A stretch of 12,211 nucleotides of DNA from Pavlovales sp. CCMP2436. Lineage: Eukaryota > Haptophyta > Pavlovophyceae > Pavlovales. The DNA is taken from assembly GCA_026770615.1 (NCBI GenBank), contig MU631330.1, forward strand, positions 30,712 through 42,922. Reading direction: 5' to 3'. A model generated the notes under the pieces. The model was not told the DNA's origin and did not search any database. It saw only the letters and a list, made by a program, of their open reading frames with translations. Each line of letters opens with the position of its first letter. Position 1 is the first letter of the stretch. A program made the position numbers and the translations under genes. This document shows, piece by piece, positions 6,501 through 12,211 of this stretch.

Positions 6501-8438
6501 GTCACGTTCACTGGTGTGCCCTATTATCAAGTTGTTGTTATTGTTCTATGCCGTGTTAGTTGCAGTTGTTGTTATTGCTGCTGTCCACCTGGGAAATACA
6601 TGCTTGCCATTATGTTTAAACGAGTCACGCTTATTGGCGCGTGCTCTGTGAATGTTTCAGTAGTTGTTTTATGGGCTGTTAGTTGTTTTTGTTCCCTGGT
6701 AAATAAATAAGAAAATGGCCAGGATTCCCGCCCTAATGCCCTACTCGCCAAATTATTTCTTTATTATTTCCTTTTATTGGTGGTGTGTATGTGTGTGCGT
6801 GGTGAGGGGGCGGGCAGTGAATCATCGAGTTTTTTATATATATTCTACATAAGGGGGGGAAGGGAGGGGTTAGAGAGTAAGGGCTGTCTGTGGAAACTAG
6901 GAAATATACTAATAGATCAGCAACGTTGGGCGCGTACGCCTTAGGGCAGGGGCTTAGGGCTGCAGCTCAGGAGGCGTTCAAACTTACACACACAAAAAAA
7001 GGCTCCCACCTTTTCCCAATGCCTGGCGTGCAGTGTGCGCTCGCGGAACAACACTCGCCAGTCACGCGCCGGCCCAAAATTTGAGTTCGAATTCAAACCC
7101 GAGCCGCCACTCGCCAGCGCCCCGCCTGCCGCCAACTCGCTAGCTCCGCCCGCGAGGAGAGTGCACAGGTCTCCAAACGTCTGCATGCACTTGGCCTGCC
7201 ACGTGAGCTGGCTCGAGGCGGCCCGCGCGAAAGCGGCGCACGCAGCAGCGGCGGCGCACGCGGCTTTCGCGTCGAGGTGTGAGAAGACCTCGTGGATCAA
7301 ATCGTCGTCCAGCTTCTCCAGCAACCCGCCCTCCGCCTCGACGCCGCCCGTGTCGGTAGGCAACCCTGCCCCCGCCCCCGCCTCGCTCTTGGCCACCGCC
7401 TTTTTTAAAGATGCCGTTTGCAGCGTGAGCGCCTGTTCCAACTTCTCCGCGAGCGACGTCTGCCACCCCTGCCACGCCGTGGCCTGCTTTTTCGCGTCCG
7501 CATCCGCCTCAACGCCTGACGCGTTGGCCGTCTGCACGAAGCCCGGTGACGGGTAGCGAAGAGTAGGCAGTAGACAGTCAGAAAGCAGCAGAGAAAAAAA
7601 AAAAAAAAAAAAAAAAAAGGTAGCACACGGTCACAGGGGGAAGTGGGCAGCAGTCAGTTAATAATAAGTGGGCAGCACATGGTCGGTAGTGAGGAGTGAG
7701 CCATAGCAGCACCTGCGGGCACATACCCCGAAATAGTTGGGTCATTAGGGTTAGGGTACACATTGGCCGCTAATAGCACGTAATATACGCCAGGGTGCCG
7801 TTACGATGGAAGGGCACCTTCGCTAGTCCGTCCACTATCTCGAGCGCCTGCCGGAATGTCTCGGCCGCCTCCTGCGACCGTCCCAGCTGCAGCTCGGCCA
7901 CCCTGCGCAAAGCAAGCGCAGGTGCGCGGCGGGTGCACAGGAGAGGGCGTTGTCAGCTCGTCACATACGGAGCTTATCACATACGGATCGGCGCGCTGGC
8001 GTCGGGGATCGCCGATGTGTGCCACGGAGACGCGAGCAGAGCTGGGCAGCAAGAACGAGCTGGTGCGCACCCCTTGCGATTATGCCCCTTGACGTATTCG
8101 CTGTCGAGGCGCAGTGAGGCGCAGGCGTCCTTGAGGGCCGCGTCTGCTAGGCCGCACCCGTAGTAGGCGGTCGAGCGGTTCGCGAACAGCTGCGCCTGAA
8201 GCGTCGGCGAGATCGGTGAGACGCTGAGCGCATCGGTGTATAGGCGGACGGCGAGCTCGTAGCTCTGGCGCTGCTGAGCGCGGTTGGCTTTCCCGCGCAG
8301 CCGAACCTCTTTGCGCGTAGCGAGTCGCCCCCTCAACTCGTCGTAGCGCGCGATGAGCTCGGAACGCTCGAAGAGGTCCGCATAGTCTACGTTGTGCGCC
8401 TTCAGGAAGGCTTTCACCTTGGCCAGCGGGACCGCCAT
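3600..8438 (-). CDS. TPR - F-box - WD40 protein, ten exons, probable SCF ubiquitin-ligase substrate receptor
   Basis: Exons: 8438-8071, 7902-7818, 7531-7010, 6520-6419, 6035-5941, 5589-5471, 4985-4822, 4532-4478, about 4158-4094, 3977-3600. Phases match at every junction; GT/AG borders are seen at all but the ninth donor. The joined protein is ~650 residues. Residues 1-40 include a SAP/ARMET-like DLFERSELIARYDEL; ~45-150 form TPR helices (KANRAQQRQSYELAVRLYTD; RSQEAAETFRQAL). An F-box follows at ~221-265 (LLEKLDDDLIHEVFSHLDAK) and seven WD40 blades from ~335 to the end: SSSEDGQVCLYDL, SGGFDATIKVWRL, STSFDGTLGSWDW, TGGDDGVLNAWDL, AGATGGLLALWDI, SSSFDSTVRLWDV, VGCIGRHLAIIDM. In known F-box/WD40 proteins the F-box binds Skp1 and the propeller holds the substrate; the N-terminal TPR is an unusual addition. 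The start ATG at 8438 has gag before and g after it. The last GTATAA could be a stop (used here) or a donor; seven complete blades favour the stop. Confidence 0.88.
4094..4158 (-). CDS. Exon 9 of the TPR/F-box/WD40 gene, borders uncertain
   Basis: The frame reads ...LELAHGGSVWAIA, the outer part of the fifth WD40 blade, which the next exon completes with NLVVAGATGGLLALWDI. The acceptor consistent with the phase of exon 8 is caaatag before 4158. No GT donor is available: the exon runs into gcccat and then a run of 26 T (A26 at 4063-4088 on the plus strand). A GC donor after 4094 keeps phase 0 with the exon starting at 3977. An assembly error at the homopolymer is the other explanation. Confidence 0.5.
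4208..4237 (-). repeat. Echo of the exon 9 acceptor edge inside intron 8
   Basis: tcgctgcatttctcaatttg... (4208 onward) repeats tcgctgcatttctctatttg... (4146 onward), which spans the first bases of exon 9 and its splice site. The copy lies about 62 bases upstream in transcript direction. Confidence 0.65.
4271..4372. repeat. Microsatellites (agt/agc)n and (ca)n in intron 8
   Basis: Runs of agt and agc triplets (about 4273-4350) are followed by (ca)n (about 4351-4371). Poly-Ser, poly-Ala and poly-Thr frames across it are artefacts of the repeat. Confidence 0.9.
4432..4456. repeat. T25 homopolymer in intron 8
   Basis: Twenty-five T on the plus strand, about 20 bases from the exon 8 donor. It is one of four A/T runs of 20-26 in the window; the others are 2431-2450, 4063-4088 and 7594-7618. 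Confidence 0.9.
4700..4752 (-). repeat. Echo of the exon 7 donor edge inside intron 7
   Basis: On the minus strand ACAGCCTCAAGTGGCAAG|gtgtgc (T-A-S-S-G-K) parallels the end of exon 7, ACTGATGAGAGCGGCAAG|gtgtgt (T-D-E-S-G-K). The flanking intron parts (ttttatttt ... tgacag) are also alike. The unit 4700-4752 is a diverged, shortened copy of about 4751-4840. Confidence 0.6.
5021..5065 (-). repeat. Second copy of the exon 7 start, in intron 6
   Basis: gcag|GCCACCTGGGACCGATTG... reads (G)HLGPIVCCMGTDSH. It differs from the true exon 7 start at 4985, (G)HLGPIVSCMGTDSH, by about five bases in 45. It has its own AG in the same phase, but after TDSH it enters a poly-C tract and cannot encode the rest of the blade. 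Confidence 0.85.
5145..5183 (-). repeat. Third copy of the exon 7 start, in intron 6
   Basis: ctaag|GCCACCTCGGGCCGATC... reads (G)HLGPILSCMG, again with an AG in the right phase. It is more diverged than the copy at 5021-5065 and loses similarity after about 36 bases. Confidence 0.8.
5205..5285. repeat. G-rich tract (C-rich on the transcript strand) in intron 6
   Basis: Dense runs of 4-9 G on the plus strand, separated by short spacers, with quadruplex-forming potential. On the minus-strand transcript it forms the pyrimidine-rich stretch before the third copy of the exon 7 acceptor. Similar G runs lie at 4991-5020, 5906-5931 and 6853-6869. Confidence 0.7.
5811..5847 (-). repeat. Echo of the exon 5 end inside intron 5
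   Basis: acagctaaggtctgtccaca... matches acagctggggtctagccaca... at 5943-5979 at about 26 of 36 positions, 132 bases away. The original is the 3' edge of exon 5 with its donor; the copy has lost the donor and gained stops. Confidence 0.5.
6155..6300. repeat. Direct repeat pair in intron 4
   Basis: acagccacattacgaatataa (from 6155) recurs with one change from 6279, spacing 124 bases. It has no coding meaning and is another sign of local duplication within this gene's introns. Confidence 0.65.
6613..6708 (-). repeat. Echo of the exon 4 start and upstream intron, in intron 3
   Basis: cgagtcacgcttattggcgc... parallels gggtcacgttcactggtgtg... at 6499-6522, the start of exon 4, with mostly transition differences. 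The adjoining intron text (agtagttgtttta...gtgttag-like...ctggtaaata) parallels 6529-6597. About 120 bases separate the copies. The copy has no intact frame. Confidence 0.6.
7594..7618. repeat. A25 homopolymer in intron 2
   Basis: Twenty-five A on the plus strand (T on the transcript strand), about 60 bases upstream of exon 3 in transcript direction, where it could extend the pyrimidine tract. Confidence 0.9.
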
Positions 8439-8600
8439 CTCGGCGGGCTCTTTTGATCGCGGCCGGGCAGTCGGCGGCGATCGCGCGGTCAGACCTTGGG
8501 CGGGCCGAACTCACCGCAGTCCGCGCATTTTTCCAAACAAATTGGTTCTCTTCGCCGCTTGATTGACCGGCTGCACGCGAGCTTGATTGATCGGCGCCGC
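8439..8600. promoter_or_regulatory. Shared spacer between two divergent F-box genes
   Basis: Only 162 bases separate the two start codons, so the region probably works in both directions. It contains ccaaacaaattgg (8533-8545), a short inverted repeat that includes a CCAAT motif on the minus strand. It also has two near-identical elements, gcttgattgaccggc (about 8557) and gcttgattgatcggc (about 8581), just before the plus-strand ATG. No TATA-like motif is obvious. Confidence 0.5.
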
Positions 8601-9080
8601 ATGCGCGGCGCAGCGCTGCGACCGTTGGGGAGGGGCTGCGAGCTGCCCGGGGACGCCTGGCGCGCCATCCTCGCGCTGGTCGACTCGCCGGCGTCAGTTC
8701 TCGCCCTGAGCGCGACCTGCAAGCGCTTCCGCGCCTACGCGGGCGACTGGGTCGCCGCCTGCCGCGCGCAGTTCAGGGTGGAGCTGCTCGAGTGCGCCTC
8801 CATCTGCCTGTGCGGCCACCACTGCAGCGGCGGCTCGAGCCGACGCTGCTGCCGGTGCCTCGAGGCCGGACGGCGATGCTCTCCCTGCGCAGAGCAAAGC
8901 CGGCTCGCGCGCCATGCGCCCTCGCACCAGCGGCTCAACGACGAGGTGGCGAAGCAGCGGGCCGCACGGTGGACGCTCGAGGGCTACAACATCGGCGAGG
9001 CCGAGTGCGAGGCCGATGCCGAGCCGGGCCGCCAGTGGCAGCCGATGCTCGTCGACCAAGGGCTGGCGATTGGGTGCTGA
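8601..9080 (+). CDS. Short F-box protein with a Cys/His-rich segment
   Basis: The 159-residue product has an F-box at about 14-58: ELPGDAWRAILALV, then SVLALSATCKRFRAYA and a Trp-containing end (DWVAACRAQF). A Cys/His cluster follows (about 65-98: CASICLCGHHC, CCRC, RCSPC), which could bind zinc. The remainder is Arg/Glu-rich and matches nothing recognised. F-box proteins link substrates to Skp1-cullin ligases; there is no WD40 or LRR here, so the Cys segment would be the only candidate binding part. The ATG at 8601 is the first in frame; the frame stays open further upstream but without an ATG. The gene is head-to-head with the TPR/F-box/WD40 gene. Confidence 0.72.
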   Translation: MRGAALRPLGRGCELPGDAWRAILALVDSPASVLALSATCKRFRAYAGDWVAACRAQFRVELLECASICLCGHHCSGGSSRRCCRCLEAGRRCSPCAEQSRLARHAPSHQRLNDEVAKQRAARWTLEGYNIGEAECEADAEPGRQWQPMLVDQGLAIGC

Positions 9081-9673
9081 GTCGCCGCGCGCGCGCGCAT
9101 CTCCACTCGGTCGCCTAGACGTGAACTATCTCGCATGCCCGCCAAATCCAATCATGCGAACTAACAACTTACAGTAGTCGTACATCCCGAATCGCACTCG
9201 GTAGTATTAATCCGAGAATGTCTCGCGTGGGATCTGCTGAACAAATAAGTCTGGAGGTGCCCTGAGCAGATTGAATCACATTCATGAATCATAATACATA
9301 TGAATCATGCGTGCTGCGCACGACCATTCCTCACGATGCCCTTCATATGCGCAGCAGCGGCCCCCCAGCGCCGCGTAAGTGTACATTCGGGTGCGGTTGA
9401 TGGTTGCGACGACCGTAGACGTCGATCTGGCCACAGCGCCCGCAGTAGCGCCCGCTACTACGTCCACGGCTGAGGCTAGTGCTACCCGCGTGAAGTGGTA
9501 CAGACTACATGGTTAGTTACTGTACACGACGAGTGTTGGATACGCCGGTAGATCTCATCTCTCGTCTAGTCCTTGCAGCGCTAGACGGTACCCGTCGACT
9601 CGACGGGCGGCAGGTCTCAAGGAAGTTGAGCGAATGTAAGCGTTCGGAAACAGACGAACAAAATGGCTGATGA
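9081..9673. other. Spacer without recognisable gene
   Basis: Both strands were read; only short frames without family features appear. It contains AT-rich stretches with repeated atgaatcat (about 9283-9308) and GC-rich stretches near 9350-9470. Part of it may be more decayed sequence of the mobile element that follows, but no motif supports that. Confidence 0.4.
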
Positions 9674-10931
9674 AGCAAAAGCGAGCGGGTGGTTGCTGCC
9701 CAGCAGGAGGCCGGCATCGCCACAGGAGCGGGGCCCAACGGAGATCGGCCAACCTCCGTGCTCCACATACCTCCAGGGGAAGCATGGCCGACGGCGCGCA
9801 GGAGCGCCGGCAGGCTGTGCCTCAACATGCAGAAGGACCTCACCGACGACCTGGAGGCTCACCGGTACGACGTGCTCAAGATGCAGATCAACGCGTGACA
9901 CCGCAGCGATCGCGCCGTACACCTCTTCAGGAGCCTCGATCGCAACAGCTCCGCATGGGTCGCTGCACTACCGGGCGGCTACGGGCTCTGCAACACCGGC
10001 GAGTGGGTGGAGATCACCGCGCGCTTCTTCGGCGTCCAGAGCCCCATCTGCGCCGGCCTCGTCGCGCGCGGCGCGCGGCTCTTCGGCCACCTCATCGATG
10101 CGTTCGGAGACAACCTCGTCGCAGCCACGGGCGCAGGCGTCACCGGCGGCCACATCACCAAGCTCCGGCACGACCCGATCCTCGCCCTCCTCGCGGAGTT
10201 CGCGAGGTCCGTGGGTGCGTTCGCGCGCACCGAGATTGGAGACATCTTTGGCTCGGTGCTCGCCGCCAACCCAGCGGCGTACCGCCTCTACTACGGCGGA
10301 GTCGACCGGCGAACCGGGCCGAAGGTCGACTTTTACGCCGAGTACGACCACTGGGGTGGGCGTGCAGTCCCGCGGCTATTCGAACTCAAGACCATCGCGT
10401 TCTACCCTACTCGGTACAAGGACACCGACGGGCAGTACCCGCAGGGCGCGGTAGGCAGGCGCGCCGACGCGCTACCTGGCGAGCGCATCAAGGAACTCAT
10501 CAAGCTCGGCAGCGATTTCTTCCACACACCAGCCGGGCAGACTGGCCCAATGGAGGCCCGCGCGCTGACCTTCTGCCCCCCAGGCGGCGACCCGTTCACT
10601 GCTCTCGCAGTTGGCGCGTTTGGGGAGTTTTCGGTCGGCTTGGAAACGCTGATCGCCGACTTCGCCAGCATGGGCGCACGCGCACGGCGAGGGCGCACGG
10701 GAGCTCCCTCCGAACAGCTCGCACGCACCGCCCTCCTGTGGAAGATGCGGCAGGAGATCGGTATGTGCGCCTTGCGTGGACACGCAAAGGTCATCATAGC
10801 GCGCGCGCATGGAGAACATCGGTGGTGGCGGCTCGGCACACGGTGGCGCAGACGACGACGGCACCGAGGAGTGGGCTGAGGGCGTATACCACCAGCGACA
10901 AGAGACGCGGTCGTGGCATGAAGCCGCGTAG
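9674..10931 (+). pseudogene. Decayed C-terminal part of a reverse-transcriptase-type mobile-element protein with a PD-(D/E)XK-like motif
   Basis: One frame runs from 9674 to 10879 with a single in-frame TGA (9896-9898), between DVLKMQINA and HRSDRAVHLFRSLDRNSSAW. Coherent protein continues with GEWVEITARFFGVQSPICAG, FGDNLVAATGAG, KLRHDPILALLAEFAR, VDFYAEYD...RLFELKTI and VGAFGEFSVGLE. These match, from memory, the C-terminal region of reverse-transcriptase proteins of mobile elements in algae and marine invertebrates; D(x)n-E-L-K resembles a PD-(D/E)XK nuclease centre. Near 10808 the good reading shifts frame: after RGHAKVIIARA the +1 frame gives a Gly/Asp/Glu tail ending at TAG 10929-10931. 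No reverse transcriptase domain remains, so this is a 5'-truncated relic. A stop, a frameshift and missing upstream domain make it non-functional. Confidence 0.6.
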
Positions 10932-11047
10932 GCCCGCCACCTGGGCGATCACTGGCTGAATTCGTCGGCCGTACACATCAGATTTGCCTGACTGCTGCTA
11001 CCTGTCTTCCTATTAAGTAAGTCGTAGTTTAAAAAAACGAAACCCGT

Positions 11048-11099
11048 AACCGAAGAGTGATTAACAGCAACAGTGTTGCTATTAATCTGACTCTCGGTT
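11048..11099. repeat. Strong imperfect palindrome (hairpin-forming)
   Basis: Arms aaccg/cggtt, agagt/actct, gattaa/ttaatc and agcaac/gttgct pair around a 3-base loop agt, with single-base bulges or mismatches and one 2-base bulge: about 22 base pairs in 52 bases. A second small hairpin, acccgt-atgac-acgggt, follows at 11149-11165. The region between the mobile-element relic and the dispersed repeat holds no gene. Confidence 0.75.
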
Positions 11100-11217
11100 C
11101 AACTGGACTGTTTAAGTTCAATGACTGGACCACAGTAGCAAGCGGCTTACCCGTATGACACGGGTTGGAACCAGCAAGTGTGTGCTGTGTGCTGCGGGGC
11201 AGGCGGTCAGCAGTATA

Positions 11218-11276
11218 GGCTGGAGTACATTTATGATAGGGATTCAAGCGGGCGTCTGACTGTTCTGAATGTTGTG
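11218..11276 (-). repeat. Copy of the ~57-bp dispersed repeat downstream of the last exon
   Basis: It matches 11533-11590 with about six differences. On the minus strand the unit runs from acattcagaacagtcagacg to tactccagcc. In the other copy this is the end of an intron plus the first two exon bases; here it lies past the stop codon of the exon. Confidence 0.85.
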
Positions 11277-11316
11277 CTAGTCTGAGCGCTGCGTCGTCTA
11301 TTGCCTGCTGCGTGCC

Positions 11317-11534
11317 TTAGTCGGCTGCGCTGGCTTGGGCGCCACCGCGCGTGCCGATGGATCTCCGGTAGTGTGCCCGGACAAGGGCGTTTAGGGAGAT
11401 GATCTGCTGGTTGCTGTTTGTCGTGTTCCCACGCTGGGCAGCGATCGGGGACAGCGCGCTCAAGCGCGCGAGCAGCAGCTGCGCATGGCCGCGTGCCGCG
11501 ATCGTACCAATGTTGTCGATGAGCTGCTTCTTGG
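11317..11534 (-). CDS. 3'-terminal exon of an unrecognised gene
   Basis: The acceptor tatactccag lies just before 11534. The exon reads (A)KKQLIDNIGTIAARGHAQLL..., then LSALSPIAAQRG and ISLNALVRAHYRRSIG, with TAA at 11317-11319. A cag|gtaagg donor near the window edge (12198) would join in phase: exon text before it ends in A-V-S-A plus one base, giving AVSAAKKQLIDNIG. The part shared with 1-67/231 shows the same stop and mostly conserved residues. The protein family is not recognised. The frame could also be read from an ATG at 11736, but that would translate the intron repeat. Confidence 0.55.
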
Positions 11535-11590
11535 CTGGAGTATATTTATGATAGGGTTTCAAGCTGGCGTCTGACTGTTCTGAATGTAGT
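11533..11590 (-). repeat. ~57-bp dispersed repeat carrying a splice acceptor
   Basis: Copies are at 11533-11590 and 11218-11276, a fragment begins at position 1, and a 20-bp fragment lies at 3578-3597. Here it supplies the 3' end of the intron before the last exon (tatactccag). Confidence 0.8.
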
Positions 11591-12198
11591 ATATGCAATA
11601 CAGGGGATTGCGGGCAATAAGAAACCGTCGTGTTAAGAAACTGAGCCACGTTTTTTTGTCCTTCAAAATCAATTTTAATCATAAATTTAACAATTATTTG
11701 TATGTAATTTGCTAAGAAACTCAGCCTCAGCCTCAAAAAGCGCCGTTCTTATTGCCCGCGATCCCATGTAGCTAAGAGCATATACAATAGCCATACCGTC
11801 AACAACGAGCGACGGGTGACGGCAGCAGCGGAGTGAAAAGTGGCTGTGGGGCGATCGGGTAGGGCGCGACGAACGACGGCAGCGGCGGAGTGAAACAAGC
11901 CACTGGGAGAGGATTTCTAGAGTTATAATTTATTCCGCCCACGTCTCTCGTCGCCGTTGGTTCATAACGACGTCACTCTCGCGAGTGAATCCGCCGTGCC
12001 AGCAGGTACCTTCAGCGCAAGCTGGAGGCCCACCACTGACAAAAAAAACATCCTTTGAGTTGTCGAACGAGCCCACGTTCTCGTCCAAAGCCACACTCCA
12101 TCTCCGTCGCGACCCCGTCGCCTTCGCAGCCTCCATTGCCGCCGCCGCCGCCGCCGTCGCCGCCGCCGCCGCCGCCGCCGCCGCCTCGGCCTCCTTAC
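11591..12198 (-). other. Probable intron of the right-edge gene
   Basis: Between the gtaagg donor at 12198 and the acceptor before 11534 lies about 660 bases. Two diverged ~35-bp units (cgacgggtgacggcagcagcgga... near 11810 and cgaacgacggcagcggcgga... near 11869) sit in it. A 68-codon minus-strand frame at 11930-12136 (containing RWSVALDENVGSFDNSKD) is open and has natural composition; it may be an additional exon, but no matching splice sites were confirmed. Confidence 0.4.
12138..12186. repeat. (GCC)n trinucleotide repeat
   Basis: About sixteen GCC triplets with one or two interruptions, adjacent to the presumed donor at the right edge. It reads as poly-Ala or poly-Gly on the minus strand if translated. 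Confidence 0.9.
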
Positions 12199-12211
12199 CT
12201 GCCGAGACTGC
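12199..12211 (-). CDS. Possible penultimate exon fragment at the window edge
   Basis: Thirteen bases ending in ctcggcag before gtaagg. The phase fits the exon at 11534. It continues outside the window, so only the donor and the phase match support it. Confidence 0.35.

Noticed and set aside
7745..7757. Telomere-like ttagggttaggg
   Set aside because: Only two units; expected by chance often enough, and it lies inside an intron.
9300..9330. Small hairpin gtgc-tgc-gcac and repeated atgaatcat as a regulatory site
   Set aside because: Too short and without a gene near enough to give it meaning.
9663..10959. Long plus-strand frames of 263 and 429 codons overlapping the mobile-element relic
   Set aside because: Their translations are Arg/Ser/Pro-rich with no family features. 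The third frame gives coherent protein motifs, so these are shadows of GC-rich DNA.
1..11483. The 231-bp direct copies as LTRs of an 11-kb retrotransposon
   Set aside because: The copies contain a protein C-terminus, and the interval holds ordinary cellular genes on both strands with introns, not gag/pol.
11317..11736. 139-codon minus-strand frame starting at 11736 as a complete gene
   Set aside because: Its first half translates the dispersed repeat and AT-rich intron; a splice acceptor at 11535 explains the boundary better.

Overview
This is a nuclear window from a eukaryote. Genes carry spliceosomal introns with mostly canonical GT/AG borders. Exons are GC-rich, and introns and spacers are AT-rich with long A/T homopolymers and microsatellites. 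One protein starts with a signal peptide followed by an Arg/Ala/Thr-rich stretch, the kind of bipartite leader used for import into a complex (secondary) plastid. A haptophyte or similar GC-rich alga is therefore the best guess, but the species cannot be fixed from sequence alone.

Layout. 1-231 is a near-identical direct copy of 11253-11483; on the minus strand it holds the C-terminal end of an unrecognised protein. It runs into a 40-bp AT-rich minisatellite (232-391). At 530-618 (+) is the last exon of a gene with a very acidic C-terminus. At 1123-1950 (-) is a single-exon VTT/DedA (SNARE-associated/TVP38-type) membrane protein. Its upstream region, shared with a divergent PLAC8-family gene (2731-3336, +), contains four tandem ~92-bp repeats, an A20 run and a tRNA-derived Pol III (SINE-like) element. 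From 8438 down to 3600 (-) runs a ten-exon gene. Joining the exons gives a ~650-residue TPR - F-box - seven-bladed WD40 protein, probably a substrate receptor of an SCF-type ubiquitin ligase. A second, short F-box protein with a Cys cluster (8601-9080, +) is divergently transcribed from the same 162-bp spacer. At 9674-10931 (+) is a decayed C-terminal fragment of a reverse-transcriptase-type mobile-element protein with a PD-(D/E)XK-like nuclease motif. A strong imperfect palindrome (11048-11099) and a ~57-bp dispersed repeat lead to the last exon (11317-11534, -) of a gene whose upstream exon appears to be cut by the right edge of the window.

The most unusual signal is in the introns of the TPR/F-box/WD40 gene. 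At five exon borders, degenerate second (once, third) copies of the exon edge with its splice site lie in the adjacent intron. These look like fossils of tandem microduplications. The same arrangement appears at the acceptor of the last gene. No defence system, CRISPR array or operon-like system is present.
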